Shown here: piece by piece, positions 33,630 to 43,492 of the stretch
Numbering within the stretch: position 1 is the first letter of the stretch
Layout of the letters: each line of letters opens with the position of its first letter
Assembly: GCA_024709105.1 (NCBI GenBank)
Contig: JANJXJ010000099.1
Coordinates: forward strand, 1-43,740
DNA length: 43,740 nucleotides
Reading direction: 5' to 3'
Source of the DNA: Lentimicrobium sp.
GTDB taxonomy: Bacteria; Bacteroidota; Bacteroidia; Bacteroidales; Lentimicrobiaceae
Program-made: the position numbers and the translations under genes
The notes under the pieces: model-generated
Database searches by the model: none
Told to the model about the DNA's origin: nothing
Seen by the model: the letters and a program-made list of their open reading frames with translations, nothing else

Positions 33630-35234
33630 TTACTTTCTCTCGAAGAAATCATTGCCTTTATCATCAACAATAATAAAAGCCGGGAAATTTTCTACCCTGA
33701 TTTTTCTAACTGCTTCCATGCCTAATTCTTCAAAGTCAAGTACTTCGACAGATTTTATGGAAGCTTTTGCCAAAATCGCAGCAGGTCCTCCGATGGAGCC
33801 AAGATAAAAGCCTTTGTGTTTTTTACATGCATCTGTTACCATTTTACTGCGGTTTCCTTTGGCCAGCATAATCAGAGAGCCGCCAAGCGACTGAAACTGA
33901 TCCACATACACATCCATACGACCGGCTGTGGTAGGACCGAAGCTTCCTGATGCCATTCCTTTTGGAGTTTTGGCCGGGCCTGCATAATATACCGGGTGAT
34001 TTTTGAAATAATCAGGCATGGGTTTGCCCTCGTCAATCATTTGTTTGATTCGTGCATGTGCTATGTCGCGGGCAACTACAAGGGTGCCGTTTAAACTCAG
34101 GCGGGTTTTTACAGGATATTTTGATAATTCTTCAAGTATCTCATTCATGGGCCTGTCAAGGTTTATTTCAACTGCAGGCTTCATATGAGGGGCTGATTTT
34201 GGCAGGAAACGGGCTGGATTTTTTTCGAGCTCCTCCAGGAAAATACCTTCTTCGGTAATTTTAGCTTTGATATTTCTGTCTGCGCTGCAACTAACACCCA
34301 ATCCAACAGGGCAGGAGGCTGCATGACGCGGAAGCCGGATGACTCTTACATCATGCACAAAATATTTTCCCCCGAACTGGGCTCCAATGCCTGTTTCTTC
34401 ACAAATCTTCTGTACACGGGCCTCCCATTCAAGGTCACGGAAAGCCTGACCGCCTTCGTTTCCTTCGGTGGGAAGGTGATCGTAATATCCTGCTGATGCT
34501 TTTTTAACTGCAGCCAGCGTAGCTTCGGCCGATGTTCCTCCGATTACCAGTGCAAGATGATAAGGCGGGCATGCTGAAGTGCCCAGATCATATACTTTTT
34601 CTTTTACAAATCTGGTAAGCGCTTCATCGGTAAGCAAGGATTTGGTTTGCTGGTATAAGAAGGTTTTATTGGCCGAGCCTCCTCCTTTGGTTATGAATAA
34701 AAACTCATATTCGTTGCCCTTGCCAGAGTATATGTCAATCTGAGCCGGAAGATTGGTGCCGGTATTTTTTTCTTCAGTCATGGTAAACGGAACCACCATT
34801 GAATAGCGCAGGTTCTTATCGCGGTAGGTTTCATAAATACCTTTTGATAAATACTCCGCATCATCAACACCGGTGTAAACATTTTCTCCTTTTTTGGCCA
34901 TGATTATAGCTGTGCCGGTATCCTGACAGGTGGGCAGTTCTCCTTCGGCCGAAACAACCTGATTCATCAGCATGGTATGAGCCACAAATCTGTCGTTATC
35001 GGTGGCTTCGGGATCGGCAAGAATATCAGCGAGTTTTTGCAAATGTCCGGGCCTCAGGTAAAAAGAAACATCGGTAATGGCCTCTTTGGCCAGCAACTCA
35101 AGCCCTTCGGGGGCGACTTTAAGGATTTTGCGGCCTTCAAATTCGACAACACTCACAAAATCACTGCTAATTTTACGGTAAGGCGTAGTGTCCTTTAAAA
35201 CCGGAAAAGGTTTTTGATACTTGAATCCTGACAT
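33630..35234 (-). CDS. Class I fumarate hydratase (iron-sulfur)
   Basis: A 534-residue fumarase of the [4Fe-4S] class (E. coli FumA/FumB type), interconverting fumarate and malate in the TCA cycle or its reductive branch. The N-terminal alpha domain contains [30 protein letters not shown] and [18 protein letters not shown], which supply the cluster cysteines; the C-terminal beta domain has [35 protein letters not shown] and the end EFFERK-like [11 protein letters not shown]. Both halves are fused, as in FumA. Such enzymes are oxygen-sensitive, which fits an anaerobic or facultative lifestyle. Single gene; terminator at 33542-33575. Confidence 0.95.
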   Translation of the reverse strand: MSGFKYQKPFPVLKDTTPYRKISSDFVSVVEFEGRKILKVAPEGLELLAKEAITDVSFYLRPGHLQKLADILADPEATDNDRFVAHTMLMNQVVSAEGELPTCQDTGTAIIMAKKGENVYTGVDDAEYLSKGIYETYRDKNLRYSMVVPFTMTEEKNTGTNLPAQIDIYSGKGNEYEFLFITKGGGSANKTFLYQQTKSLLTDEALTRFVKEKVYDLGTSACPPYHLALVIGGTSAEATLAAVKKASAGYYDHLPTEGNEGGQAFRDLEWEARVQKICEETGIGAQFGGKYFVHDVRVIRLPRHAASCPVGLGVSCSADRNIKAKITEEGIFLEELEKNPARFLPKSAPHMKPAVEINLDRPMNEILEELSKYPVKTRLSLNGTLVVARDIAHARIKQMIDEGKPMPDYFKNHPVYYAGPAKTPKGMASGSFGPTTAGRMDVYVDQFQSLGGSLIMLAKGNRSKMVTDACKKHKGFYLGSIGGPAAILAKASIKSVEVLDFEELGMEAVRKIRVENFPAFIIVDDKGNDFFERK

Positions 35235-35625
35235 GCGACAAAAATTTGTTAATTAAAACATTGAAAATGAAACAGTACTGCCATTTCATTTATGGATGAT
35301 AAAGGTAATGTTTTTTTATAAATCCCCCTGTTTTTATAATCAAATCGCTTTCAGTAAAAAATAATGTGCTGGTTTAGAGATAAAAAAGTACATGCGGGAT
35401 GTTATTAATAATTTCTGAGCTTTATTTATCTCAAGGAACAATCACGAAGCAAGAAGATCATGTTTTTATTTATTTTTTATGCTGTTTCTATTTCTAAATT
35501 ATTTGAGTGCGTTACTTTTGGTTAACTATTGCGGTGACTATGGATAAAAAAACAAGAGCCTGCGTATTGACACAAGCCCTTGCCGTGAAATATATGGAGT
35601 GATGATGTGGTTACAACTGCTTGAA
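35235..35625. other. Intergenic region between fumarase and the serine hydrolase
   Basis: 391 bases without a gene. It contains the hydrolase terminator (35546-35582) and a possible fumarase -7 element TACCTTTA on the minus strand at 35307-35300. Nothing else is recognised. Confidence 0.5.
35546..35582 (-). terminator. Rho-independent terminator of the serine hydrolase gene
   Basis: On the minus strand CAAGGGC (35582-35576) pairs with GCTCTTG (35559-35553, one G-U), followed by seven T (35552-35546). It lies about 40 bases past the hydrolase stop. Confidence 0.7.
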
Positions 35626-36957
35626 TTATTCCCTTGACATGAGCAAGTCCAACCCTCCTTGTTTAATATTTAGTTTTCCATCTTCGGGGAACGAAATTTT
35701 TATTCCCGCAGCATCAAATCTGAATTCAGTTTCACTGACAGCCTCCAGCGGAAAAGCACTTTGGCCGGTTGCTTGCGCTGTGAGAATATCACCTTCAACT
35801 TTAACGGTGAGTTTCAGAGGGAAGCTTTCACTTGAGTAGGTGCCTTCATAAGTTTTTAATTTCTTTACATCTACTTTGGCCGTGCTGAAATCGGGCAGCT
35901 TATACTCTTTGCCAAATTGTATACTTAATAATCCAATTAATAGTTCATTTTGATTGTAATTCAGTCCGTTGGAAGTTACAGCCAGTGCCAGTTCCTTTTC
36001 TGGGTAATAAATCAGTACCGACCTGAAGCCATCAATGCCTCCGGTATGACCGAACCCTTTAAGTTCGTAAAATGGCATAGGAAAAATACCCTTGGCATAA
36101 GTGCCTTCGGCAGTAAGCATTTCATCGAGCGACTTTTTACTGATAAGTTGACCCGTAAACAAAGCATGAGCAAATTTTACCAGATCTTCGCTGGTTGAAA
36201 CAATGGCACCTGCACCTCCGGGTACGCTCATATCAGTTTCATTGTCTTTTGTCCAGCCTTCGGCTGTATATAAATATGAATAGCTCTCATTGTTTTGGAT
36301 ATCAGCCGGTTTTCCATAGTAAGTGGAAGTGAGCCCGGCTTTATTAACAATGCGTTCCTGAAGATTAATAGCATAACTCTTTTTAGTAATATCTTCGATA
36401 ATGTAACCAAGCAACAGAAAATTTGAATTGCTGTATTCCGATTTTTCTCCAGGCAAAAAGAGAACAGGGTGAGAATTTATCATTCCCAGCAATTCTTCTC
36501 TGCTTTTTGGCTGAGTACACCATTGAAGATAAAGGCTGTCATCGGTAATGCTCCACAGCCCCGATCTGTGCAGCAACATATCTTTTATGCTGATTTTTTC
36601 TGAATTTACTACCTGCGGGAAGTAGGCAGATAATTTTTCATCCAAAGAGATTTTATTCTCCTCAACGAGCTGGAATATCATTGCCGATGTAAAGGTTTTG
36701 GAAACCGATCCGATCCGGTAAGTCGTTTTTTTCGTAGATTTTATTTTGTTTTCGACATCAGCAAATCCTGCTGCATTACTGTATATCAGTTTGCCATTTT
36801 CCATAAGAGCAATGGTTCCCATAAACTTATTGTGTTTGCTGAGCAATTCAACAAGGCTGTCAGTTTTTACTTTTTCCTGTTTAAATTGTGCATGTGCAAC
36901 AGGTAACCCAAACACTGATATTAAGCATAATATTAGTATTCCGTTTAGTTTTCTCAT
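35626..36957 (-). CDS. Exported serine hydrolase, beta-lactamase class C / DD-peptidase-like
   Basis: A 443-residue exported protein, signal peptide about 1-23 (ILILCLISVFGLPVAHAQ). The beta-lactamase-family catalytic motifs are complete: Ser84-V-S-Lys87 in RIGSVSKTF, the YSN motif in SEYSNSNFLLLGY, and HTGG in GFGHTGGIDGF. A C-terminal small beta domain of about 80 residues (LKTYEGTYSSESFPLKLTVK) is the usual lipocalin-like DUF3471 extension. The family includes DD-peptidases, esterases and true class C beta-lactamases; the HTGG rather than KTG favours an esterase/peptidase role, and resistance is not implied. Alone between terminator and a divergent T9SS protein. Confidence 0.92.
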   Translation of the reverse strand: MRKLNGILILCLISVFGLPVAHAQFKQEKVKTDSLVELLSKHNKFMGTIALMENGKLIYSNAAGFADVENKIKSTKKTTYRIGSVSKTFTSAMIFQLVEENKISLDEKLSAYFPQVVNSEKISIKDMLLHRSGLWSITDDSLYLQWCTQPKSREELLGMINSHPVLFLPGEKSEYSNSNFLLLGYIIEDITKKSYAINLQERIVNKAGLTSTYYGKPADIQNNESYSYLYTAEGWTKDNETDMSVPGGAGAIVSTSEDLVKFAHALFTGQLISKKSLDEMLTAEGTYAKGIFPMPFYELKGFGHTGGIDGFRSVLIYYPEKELALAVTSNGLNYNQNELLIGLLSIQFGKEYKLPDFSTAKVDVKKLKTYEGTYSSESFPLKLTVKVEGDILTAQATGQSAFPLEAVSETEFRFDAAGIKISFPEDGKLNIKQGGLDLLMSRE

Positions 36958-37170
36958 AAGGCTTCAGAGTTTTAAAGATTTGGTTGAACAATGGTTTAGA
37001 CACTTAAGACGACATTTAGTTACAAACAGCTGTATGTTTTGCAGAAAACGCGTTGCAGAAATGAATTGAACCTTTTGTTTTGTAAAATGTTGAGGTTTTG
37101 TATGAATTTGCAAAATAGATGCACTGCAAAATACCTAATGGTGCGTATCTGAGATATTAATGGCTTTGTT

Positions 37171-37178
37171 TAATTTTG
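37171..37178 (+). promoter_or_regulatory. Bacteroidota -7 element of the LamG-like T9SS protein gene
   Basis: TAATTTTG, exact consensus, 16 bases before ATG 37194. The TTG at 37176 that would lengthen the gene is part of this element. Confidence 0.55.
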
Positions 37179-37193
37179 AAAAAAGAAGTTAAC

Positions 37194-38150
37194 ATGAAAA
37201 AAATTACTACACTAATTCTGGCAACTTTGTTGGTTGTGTCATGGGTTTCGGCTCAGCAGGTTTTTACTTACAACTTTGAAAACAATCTTAGCGAAACCTC
37301 CGGCTCAGGGCCTGATTTGACCATTCTGGGAGAGCAGGGTGTATTTGAAACAGCTGTGCTTAACGAGATATCTCAGCAAACCAAGACGGTATACCGTTTT
37401 GCTAAAAACAGTGGTTTGCAGTTCAATAATGCAGCAGCGGGCAACTTTATTGGTACAGACTATACCATTGAGATATATTTTGTTTTTGATGAATTATCAA
37501 GCTGGAAACGTGTGGTTGACTGGAAAAACCGCAAAACCGACTGGGGAGCTTATGTATTTAACGGGAAACTCAATTTCTACAACATATTATACAGTCAGGA
37601 AGCGCCGGTATTGCCCGGAGAGTTTACCTATTATGTTATTACCCGTACGGCAGGCACTCAACAAGTGCTGATTTATACCGATGCTGAAGTTAAGATTGAT
37701 TTTGTTGACAATGGCAATCATGCTTTGGTAGATGAAGACGGGGTGCTTAATTTCTTTCATGACGACCTGATTGTACCCAATGAAGCATCAGCCGGTGCAG
37801 TTGCCATGATCAGGCTGTACAGTTACCCGCTTTCTCAGGCGCAGGTTACTCAAAATTGGGAAGGTCTTGGAAGTCAGGTTTTTGGAATCAGTAAACAAAT
37901 AGAAAAGTTGCCTGTATTTGTTTATCCCAATCCTGCAGAAACAGTATTTGTTGCAGACCTTTCTGCGTTCGAGCCTGGAAAAGGTGCAATTATTAGATTA
38001 TATGATGTGAACGGTAAACAAGTTTACCAAACCACTGCAACCGGAGGTACGCGGGTTGAGATAGGCACTGGAATTGTACCTGCAGGAATTTATCTGCTAC
38101 ACATATCGCAGGACATGAAAATTGCAGCTTCAAGGGTGGTTGTCAGGTAA
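37194..38150 (+). CDS. Secreted LamG-like protein with T9SS type A sorting domain
   Basis: A 318-residue exported protein from ATG 37194. Signal peptide about 1-20 (TLILATLLVVSWVSAQQ). Residues about 22-220 form a concanavalin/LamG-like beta sandwich (TYNFENNLSETSGSGPDLTI, YTIEIYFVFDEL, AMIRLYSYPLSQAQVTQNW). A C-terminal T9SS type A domain follows at about 240-318: VYPNPAETVFVADLSAF, IIRLYDVNGKQVYQT, GIYLLHIS, KIAASRVVVR. It should be secreted through T9SS; carbohydrate or ligand binding is possible, with no catalytic residues visible. It converges on the hybrid kinase gene with 13 bases between stop codons. Confidence 0.87.
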   Translation: MKKITTLILATLLVVSWVSAQQVFTYNFENNLSETSGSGPDLTILGEQGVFETAVLNEISQQTKTVYRFAKNSGLQFNNAAAGNFIGTDYTIEIYFVFDELSSWKRVVDWKNRKTDWGAYVFNGKLNFYNILYSQEAPVLPGEFTYYVITRTAGTQQVLIYTDAEVKIDFVDNGNHALVDEDGVLNFFHDDLIVPNEASAGAVAMIRLYSYPLSQAQVTQNWEGLGSQVFGISKQIEKLPVFVYPNPAETVFVADLSAFEPGKGAIIRLYDVNGKQVYQTTATGGTRVEIGTGIVPAGIYLLHISQDMKIAASRVVVR

Positions 38151-38163
38151 TTGTTGAAAAAAG

Positions 38164-41100
38164 TCAATTTTCAGGCGGCCATTGAATTATTCTTCTGAGC
38201 ATATTAAAGAGGTCTTTGCTGTGAAAGGGCTTTGCCAGATATTCGATACAGCCTGCAGCAAGGCATGCTTCGCGATCGCTTGCGCCCCCGTAAGCAGTAA
38301 CCGCAGCAATGTTAATGGCAGGATTTATCTCCCTGATTAATTCAATCGCCTGATAACCATCCATTCCCGGCATTCGGATATCCATTAAAATAATATCGAT
38401 GTCAGGATGCTTTTTTGCCTGCGTTACAGCTTCTTTTCCGCTTTTTGCTTCGATTATGGTACACTTATAGCGGTTAAGCAAACGCTTGATGAATAACATA
38501 TTAATCATTTCATCTTCTACCACAAGTATCAATGGCTCCTTGTCAGGTGAAGCTGCCTGAGGAATTTGATCAATTATTGTGTTTTCGGTTTTGTTATTTG
38601 ATCTGACAGGAATTGAGAGTGTGATAATGGTTCCTTTTTCGGGCTCAGACTCTGCTTTAACCGTACCTCCCAGCAGCGAAGTAAGGCCCTGCACTATTGA
38701 TAATCCTAACCCGGTACTGTGGTTAAGTCTGGGTGCATATACATTTTCCTGCATAAAAGGCTCAAAAATAAGAGGGAGGTACTCAGTAGAAATTCCCTGG
38801 CCTGTATCAGAGATTTTTATATTTATGAGGTTGTCTTCGAGCCGGTAATTGATATTTACCATGCCATAATCGGTGAATTTTATTGCATTATCGGTTATCT
38901 CTTCAACAATGCGTTTCACCATCATGCGGTCGGTAATTACCATTTGTTGTTTGTTTCCCGGGTCATTCAGTTTCAGAATGAGGTTTTTCTTTTCGGCATT
39001 TCCTTTCTGAGATTTAAACACTTCCTGCATCAGACTTCCCAGATTAAACATGGCATCATTCCGGTGCATGTTTCCAGTCATCAGCAGCGAAAGTTCCATA
39101 GTATTGTCTATGGTTTTGGTCATTCTGTTGATACTGTGTTCAAGAAAACTTACGAACTCTGCATTTTCTTCGGGTGAATAATCTCCTGATCCCAACAATT
39201 GGGCAAAGCCAAAAATTCCATTCAGCGGAGTGCGAATTTCATGCGACAGATTCTTCATGAAAGTGGTTTTCAGGCTATTGCTGGCTTCTGCTTTTTCTTT
39301 TGCAGTTCTCAGGTCGTTTTGTGTTTCAATAAGTTCGGTGATGTCTGTTATGGTTCCGATGTAACCTCGTACCTGTCCGTCAACCATTTCGGGGACAGCC
39401 TGCCCCTGTACCCAGATAATCGAACCATCCGGCCTCACAAAACGGTATTCTGAGATAACAGGTAATTTATGTTTTATAGCATGTTTCCACTCTTTTACTC
39501 TTTCATCTCTGTCGTCGGGATGAATAGCTGAAATGTATTTATTCTGCAATGCTTCAGCATAGGATAATCCGCATAAAGCCGACCACTTCGGATTAACAAA
39601 AGTGGTCTCGCCTTCGGCATTGGTTCTGAAAATACCTACCGGAGCCATACGAGCCAAAGTTTCAAACAATTGCCGGCTCTCCCGCAATTGTTCTTCGGCT
39701 TTAATTCTCTTGGTAATATCATTGAAAATAACTGCCATTTTCCCCGGAACTGTCTGAAATGCCTTAACTTCATAAATTCCGTGTCCGGATGCACTGTTCA
39801 TCGCCAGTTGTTCGGTTATCCAGGTATGATTGCTTTTGGCTGCATCTTTATAGCGATGGGGTATGTCTGTATTCTTCAGCGCCGGGAAAGCCTTTTCAAC
39901 CGGAAGCCCTGAATATTTGTTGTGATCGTGGTTAAGTATTTGATCAGCTGCAGGGTTAGAGTGTGTGAATATCAGCTCATTATCTTCATTTAATTCAAAA
40001 AAATGCATTCCGAAAGGAGCATTTTCAACCATCTGCCGGTAAATGTTTTCACTGTTGCGCAATGCCTGCAACGCTTCAAGACGTAGTGTTACATCCTGCC
40101 CGCTGGTTCTGATTCCAATAAGATGACCATTGTCATCTCTGATGTGTGTCCATGCAAGGGAAAGCCAGAAATAGGTTCCATCTTTTCTGATGCATCTGAA
40201 AAAATGGTCTTTCCCTTCAGGATTAACCAATGCATGCATCAATACCTCCCGTGCTTTTTCGCGGTCGGGCTTTGCCACCAGAACTTCAATGAAATCAGGC
40301 ATTTCAATGATTTCATCAGGAGAAAAACCTGTAAATCGTTCAGCAGCCGGATTTGTCCATACAATTCGTCCCTGCGGGCTGAACATAGATTCCCAGTTGG
40401 CAGTGTAGTTTGCAATTGCCCTGAACCAAATTTCACGTTCTTTTTGTTCAGCTTCGGCCAGTTTGCGCTCGGTTATATCGTTGGCCACCGAAAGAATCCC
40501 CCTTTTACCGTCAGGAAGGGTTACTGCCGATTCAACCAGTAAAGAATAGTAATAAGTGCCATCTTTTCTGCGGCTGGTAACTTCATGTTTAAGCGTTTCG
40601 CCTGATAATATTCGCTGCAGATGGTTGTCAATATAAGTGATGTTTTCGGGAAGGGCGAGTACACTTACATGTTTGCCGATAAGCTCAGCTGGTTCGTGTC
40701 CGGTGGAAGCACACATGGATTGATTTACATCCAGAATTACTCCTGTTTCATTTAATAAAAGAATACCTGAAGGCGATGTTTCAAACAAGGTATGATACAG
40801 ATCGTTTTTATCAACCAGATTCTTTGATTTTATTTTACTGCGACCCGCCGAGGGTAATTCTTCTGTTGCAAGCCAGAGCAGTGCTTTGTTGCTGCCTTCA
40901 TCAGAGACTAGATTTACTGTCAGGTTAAACAGAGAATTGTCTGCGACTGAACTGATGTGGCATAACTTTACTGGAAATTTTTCTGCATTTTTTATGGTAT
41001 TTGTATTCAAATTCCAGATTTCATCAATGCTTTCAGCCGAACTGCTGCGCCTTAGCATTTTTTTGAATTTGCTATTCATATATATTACCCTCATATTCAG

Positions 41101-41184
41101 GCCGGTTATACAAACTGCCTGATCCAGGTGGTTAAAAACTTCGTAACTGAGGGATATATGCTGAGGATTTTCTTTTGTCATCAC
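38164..41184 (-). CDS. Soluble multi-PAS hybrid histidine kinase
   Basis: A 1006-residue cytoplasmic sensor kinase with no transmembrane helix. Five PAS-type segments: about 12-105 (divergent), 125-245, 248-370, 378-492 and 500-622, most with a PAC ending (DITER, GQDVTLR, DITKR, DITEL). HisKA follows with phosphoacceptor His648 in NLSHEIRTPL; HATPase_c has DNAIKF near 765, DTGQGIS at 793-799 and STGLGLS at 823-829; a C-terminal receiver domain has phospho-acceptor Asp935 in ILMDIRMPG, the EDE acidic pair near 890 and Lys in AKPFHS near 985. No DNA-binding output is attached and none is encoded nearby, so a partner phosphotransfer protein must exist elsewhere. It follows a second PAS kinase gene by 109 bases on the same strand. 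Confidence 0.93.
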   Translation of the reverse strand: MMTKENPQHISLSYEVFNHLDQAVCITGLNMRVIYMNSKFKKMLRRSSSAESIDEIWNLNTNTIKNAEKFPVKLCHISSVADNSLFNLTVNLVSDEGSNKALLWLATEELPSAGRSKIKSKNLVDKNDLYHTLFETSPSGILLLNETGVILDVNQSMCASTGHEPAELIGKHVSVLALPENITYIDNHLQRILSGETLKHEVTSRRKDGTYYYSLLVESAVTLPDGKRGILSVANDITERKLAEAEQKEREIWFRAIANYTANWESMFSPQGRIVWTNPAAERFTGFSPDEIIEMPDFIEVLVAKPDREKAREVLMHALVNPEGKDHFFRCIRKDGTYFWLSLAWTHIRDDNGHLIGIRTSGQDVTLRLEALQALRNSENIYRQMVENAPFGMHFFELNEDNELIFTHSNPAADQILNHDHNKYSGLPVEKAFPALKNTDIPHRYKDAAKSNHTWITEQLAMNSASGHGIYEVKAFQTVPGKMAVIFNDITKRIKAEEQLRESRQLFETLARMAPVGIFRTNAEGETTFVNPKWSALCGLSYAEALQNKYISAIHPDDRDERVKEWKHAIKHKLPVISEYRFVRPDGSIIWVQGQAVPEMVDGQVRGYIGTITDITELIETQNDLRTAKEKAEASNSLKTTFMKNLSHEIRTPLNGIFGFAQLLGSGDYSPEENAEFVSFLEHSINRMTKTIDNTMELSLLMTGNMHRNDAMFNLGSLMQEVFKSQKGNAEKKNLILKLNDPGNKQQMVITDRMMVKRIVEEITDNAIKFTDYGMVNINYRLEDNLINIKISDTGQGISTEYLPLIFEPFMQENVYAPRLNHSTGLGLSIVQGLTSLLGGTVKAESEPEKGTIITLSIPVRSNNKTENTIIDQIPQAASPDKEPLILVVEDEMINMLFIKRLLNRYKCTIIEAKSGKEAVTQAKKHPDIDIILMDIRMPGMDGYQAIELIREINPAINIAAVTAYGGASDREACLAAGCIEYLAKPFHSKDLFNMLRRIIQWPPEN

Positions 41185-41293
41185 CAGTTTGTTTTTAGTT
41201 TAGCAGCTGGTTGCTAATACCAGCATTTATGTGCCAAATGCAAAGGAATAGGCAATATGGCTTCGGGGTTTATTTCATCCGGGTCATTAGTTA

Positions 41294-43288
41294 TCAGGAA
41301 TCAAACGCCAAAGGGATTTTTATCGTGAATTTACTACCTTCATTCTCAGTGCTTTCTGCCTTTATGGAGCCTCCGTTCTTTTCGATAAATTCCTTGCACA
41401 GCAGCAGCCCAAGGCCGGTACTTGGCTCTCCGGCTGTGCCTCGGCGGTTGTTGCGGGCCGAAACTAAAAAGAGTTGTTTGATCATATCCTCCGGAATACC
41501 AATTCCACTGTCAGTAATGCTTAATTCTGCAAATCCTGGTTCAGGGCATTTGGAGTCAATTATAATTTTTCCTCCCGGGTGAGAGAATTTTACGGCATTG
41601 GTAAATAAATTCCGAATTACTGCTTCAATCATATTTCTGTCCGCATAGACACTTATATCTTCATCCTGGTTTAAAAAGACCTGTATTTGCTTATAGTTTG
41701 CACTTTCAAGAAGTGTTTCAAGGCTCACAGAAATTATTCTTCTTAAGTCATGTTTTTCGGGATTAAAAGGTTTTTTATTCCGTTGCAGCATTGACCATTC
41801 CAGCAAATTGTCGAGCAGATTATAAAGGTTGCCTGTAGATTTGCGCAATTCACTCAGGATAACCCGCAAATCTTCGGTTTCCATGTTTTCAAAATCGTCT
41901 GCAATCATTTCGGTTAGCCCAAGAATGGCAGAAAATGGGCTCCTGAGATCATGGGCTACAATTGAAAAGAACCTGTCTTTTTCTGCATTAAGCGCTTTGA
42001 GCGATTCGGTTTGCTTTTGTATTTCAAGTTCGGCTTTTTTACGGTCAGAGATATCATGATAAATAGACTGGTAGGTGCTATCAGGCATGATATGTGTATG
42101 CATTTCAACAGCAATTATACCGCCGTTTCGGGTAAGTAATTCTCTCTCCGAAACAACTTTTTTACCTTGTTTGAGCAGGTCAAATCTGAAAGGATGTTTT
42201 TCAATACTTTCGGGAGTAAAAAGATTGTGACTGATGTGCCGCCCAATCAATTCTTCTCGTGAATACCCGGTCATTTCGCAAAAAGTGCGGTTTGCTTCAA
42301 TAATAACACCATCTTCAGAGCCAAGTAAAATACCTCCAACCGATGAGTCAAACAGTTCGCGATAACGCTCTTCGCTTTTCCTGAGTGCAAGTTCTGTCTT
42401 TTTTAACCGGGTTATGTCGCGCAGATGCTCAATGATGTATTTAATGTTGCCATCATCGTCAAGTACCGGATATGACCTGATGTCGAGCCAGATATCTTTT
42501 TCAGGCACATAGCGCTCATTGGATGAAGGCAACTTTGTGTTATAAGTGGTGGCAGTTACACAATCTTCGCATTCGAAATCACGACCGATCAAATGATAAC
42601 ATTTATAACCTTTAATTTCTTCAGGATTTAGATTAAGAAATCTGTAACCTGCTTCATTGTAACGGATGATATGGTGATCATGATCCTGTATTCCAATGAT
42701 ATCGGGAATCATATTGATCAACTTTTCGAGAAATTCCTTATTTTCCTTGTTCTCTTTCAAGGCCTCTTTTAAGCCCAGAAGTGCTGCTTTTTCATTGGTA
42801 AAATCACGAATTATCGCCAGTACCTCATTATTGCCGGATGCAATAAGCCGTCCTTCCTGAAAGTAATTGCCCTTGCCGGGAATTCCGATAGAATAGTTTA
42901 TAATTGAAACACCTTGTTTTTTAATGGTTCCCTCAATTTCTTTTAAAAAGTAGTTTGAAAGTTTTTCGCTGAAAACTTCGCTAATATGTTTTCCTGACAA
43001 AAGATTGCCGGGGATAAAGAGTTCGGAAAAATGCGGCTGAACAGTTCTGAAATAACCTTCAGCATTGATTTTTAGAAGCAGATCGGGGGAAAACTCGCTT
43101 TCGCGGTTGGCAAAGAAAGATGAGAACTCTGGAATTAAAAGTTCTCCGTCAACGACAGAGAGTAAATGATCAAGCAGGTGTTGATATCTTAAACGGAGCT
43201 TATCAAAGGTATCCGTGCGAAAAGGCTCCTCTGTTGAATTGTAGTTCATGCCATAAAAGCTAAAGTTTGTTGTGTTGGCCACATCCAT
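41294..43288 (-). CDS. Soluble PAS sensor histidine kinase with a cysteine-bearing PAS domain
   Basis: A 664-residue cytoplasmic kinase without a receiver domain. It has PAS-like segments at about 65-165, 188-295 and 303-415, a short coiled coil, HisKA with His446 in FSIVAHDLRSPF, and HATPase_c with Asn565 in NLFTNAVKF, DSGIGIP at 593-599 and STGLGLL at 623-629. The second PAS carries C230, C240 and C243 (KCYHLIG then CEDC), a Cys pattern known in a subset of PAS domains and often suspected of redox or metal sensing. The next gene downstream is the hybrid kinase; the two may form one pathway. The divergent neighbour is a SulP anion transporter. Confidence 0.92.
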   Translation of the reverse strand: MDVANTTNFSFYGMNYNSTEEPFRTDTFDKLRLRYQHLLDHLLSVVDGELLIPEFSSFFANRESEFSPDLLLKINAEGYFRTVQPHFSELFIPGNLLSGKHISEVFSEKLSNYFLKEIEGTIKKQGVSIINYSIGIPGKGNYFQEGRLIASGNNEVLAIIRDFTNEKAALLGLKEALKENKENKEFLEKLINMIPDIIGIQDHDHHIIRYNEAGYRFLNLNPEEIKGYKCYHLIGRDFECEDCVTATTYNTKLPSSNERYVPEKDIWLDIRSYPVLDDDGNIKYIIEHLRDITRLKKTELALRKSEERYRELFDSSVGGILLGSEDGVIIEANRTFCEMTGYSREELIGRHISHNLFTPESIEKHPFRFDLLKQGKKVVSERELLTRNGGIIAVEMHTHIMPDSTYQSIYHDISDRKKAELEIQKQTESLKALNAEKDRFFSIVAHDLRSPFSAILGLTEMIADDFENMETEDLRVILSELRKSTGNLYNLLDNLLEWSMLQRNKKPFNPEKHDLRRIISVSLETLLESANYKQIQVFLNQDEDISVYADRNMIEAVIRNLFTNAVKFSHPGGKIIIDSKCPEPGFAELSITDSGIGIPEDMIKQLFLVSARNNRRGTAGEPSTGLGLLLCKEFIEKNGGSIKAESTENEGSKFTIKIPLAFDS

Positions 43289-43434
43289 GGCTTTGCCAGT
43301 CAGAAGCTGCTTTTTTCGGTAAAAATTATTCTGCTACCGGTTTATTCTCACTGCAAATACAGAAATGAGTCTTTCACAGTTGGCTAAATTAATAAATATT
43401 CATTTGAAAATCAAATACAAAAAGGCAAATAAAA

Positions 43435-43468
43435 TTGTTTCATTGCGACAGGGTATTTTATACTTTTG
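43435..43468 (+). promoter_or_regulatory. Promoter of the SulP transporter gene
   Basis: TTG at 43435-43437, 23 bases, then TACTTTTG at 43461-43468, exact consensus. ATG follows 25 bases later at 43493. Confidence 0.55.
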
Positions 43469-43492
43469 CACCTCTTTTTAAAAGGCGGGATT

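Noticed and set aside
35626-36957. Calling the serine hydrolase an antibiotic-resistance beta-lactamase
   Set aside because: It has SxxK and YxN but HTGG in place of KTG, plus the C-terminal extension of the broad esterase/peptidase relatives; the motifs do not support a resistance claim.
38719-39177. A 152-residue plus-strand open frame inside the hybrid kinase
   Set aside because: Antisense to HisKA/HATPase motifs; no domain, no promoter.
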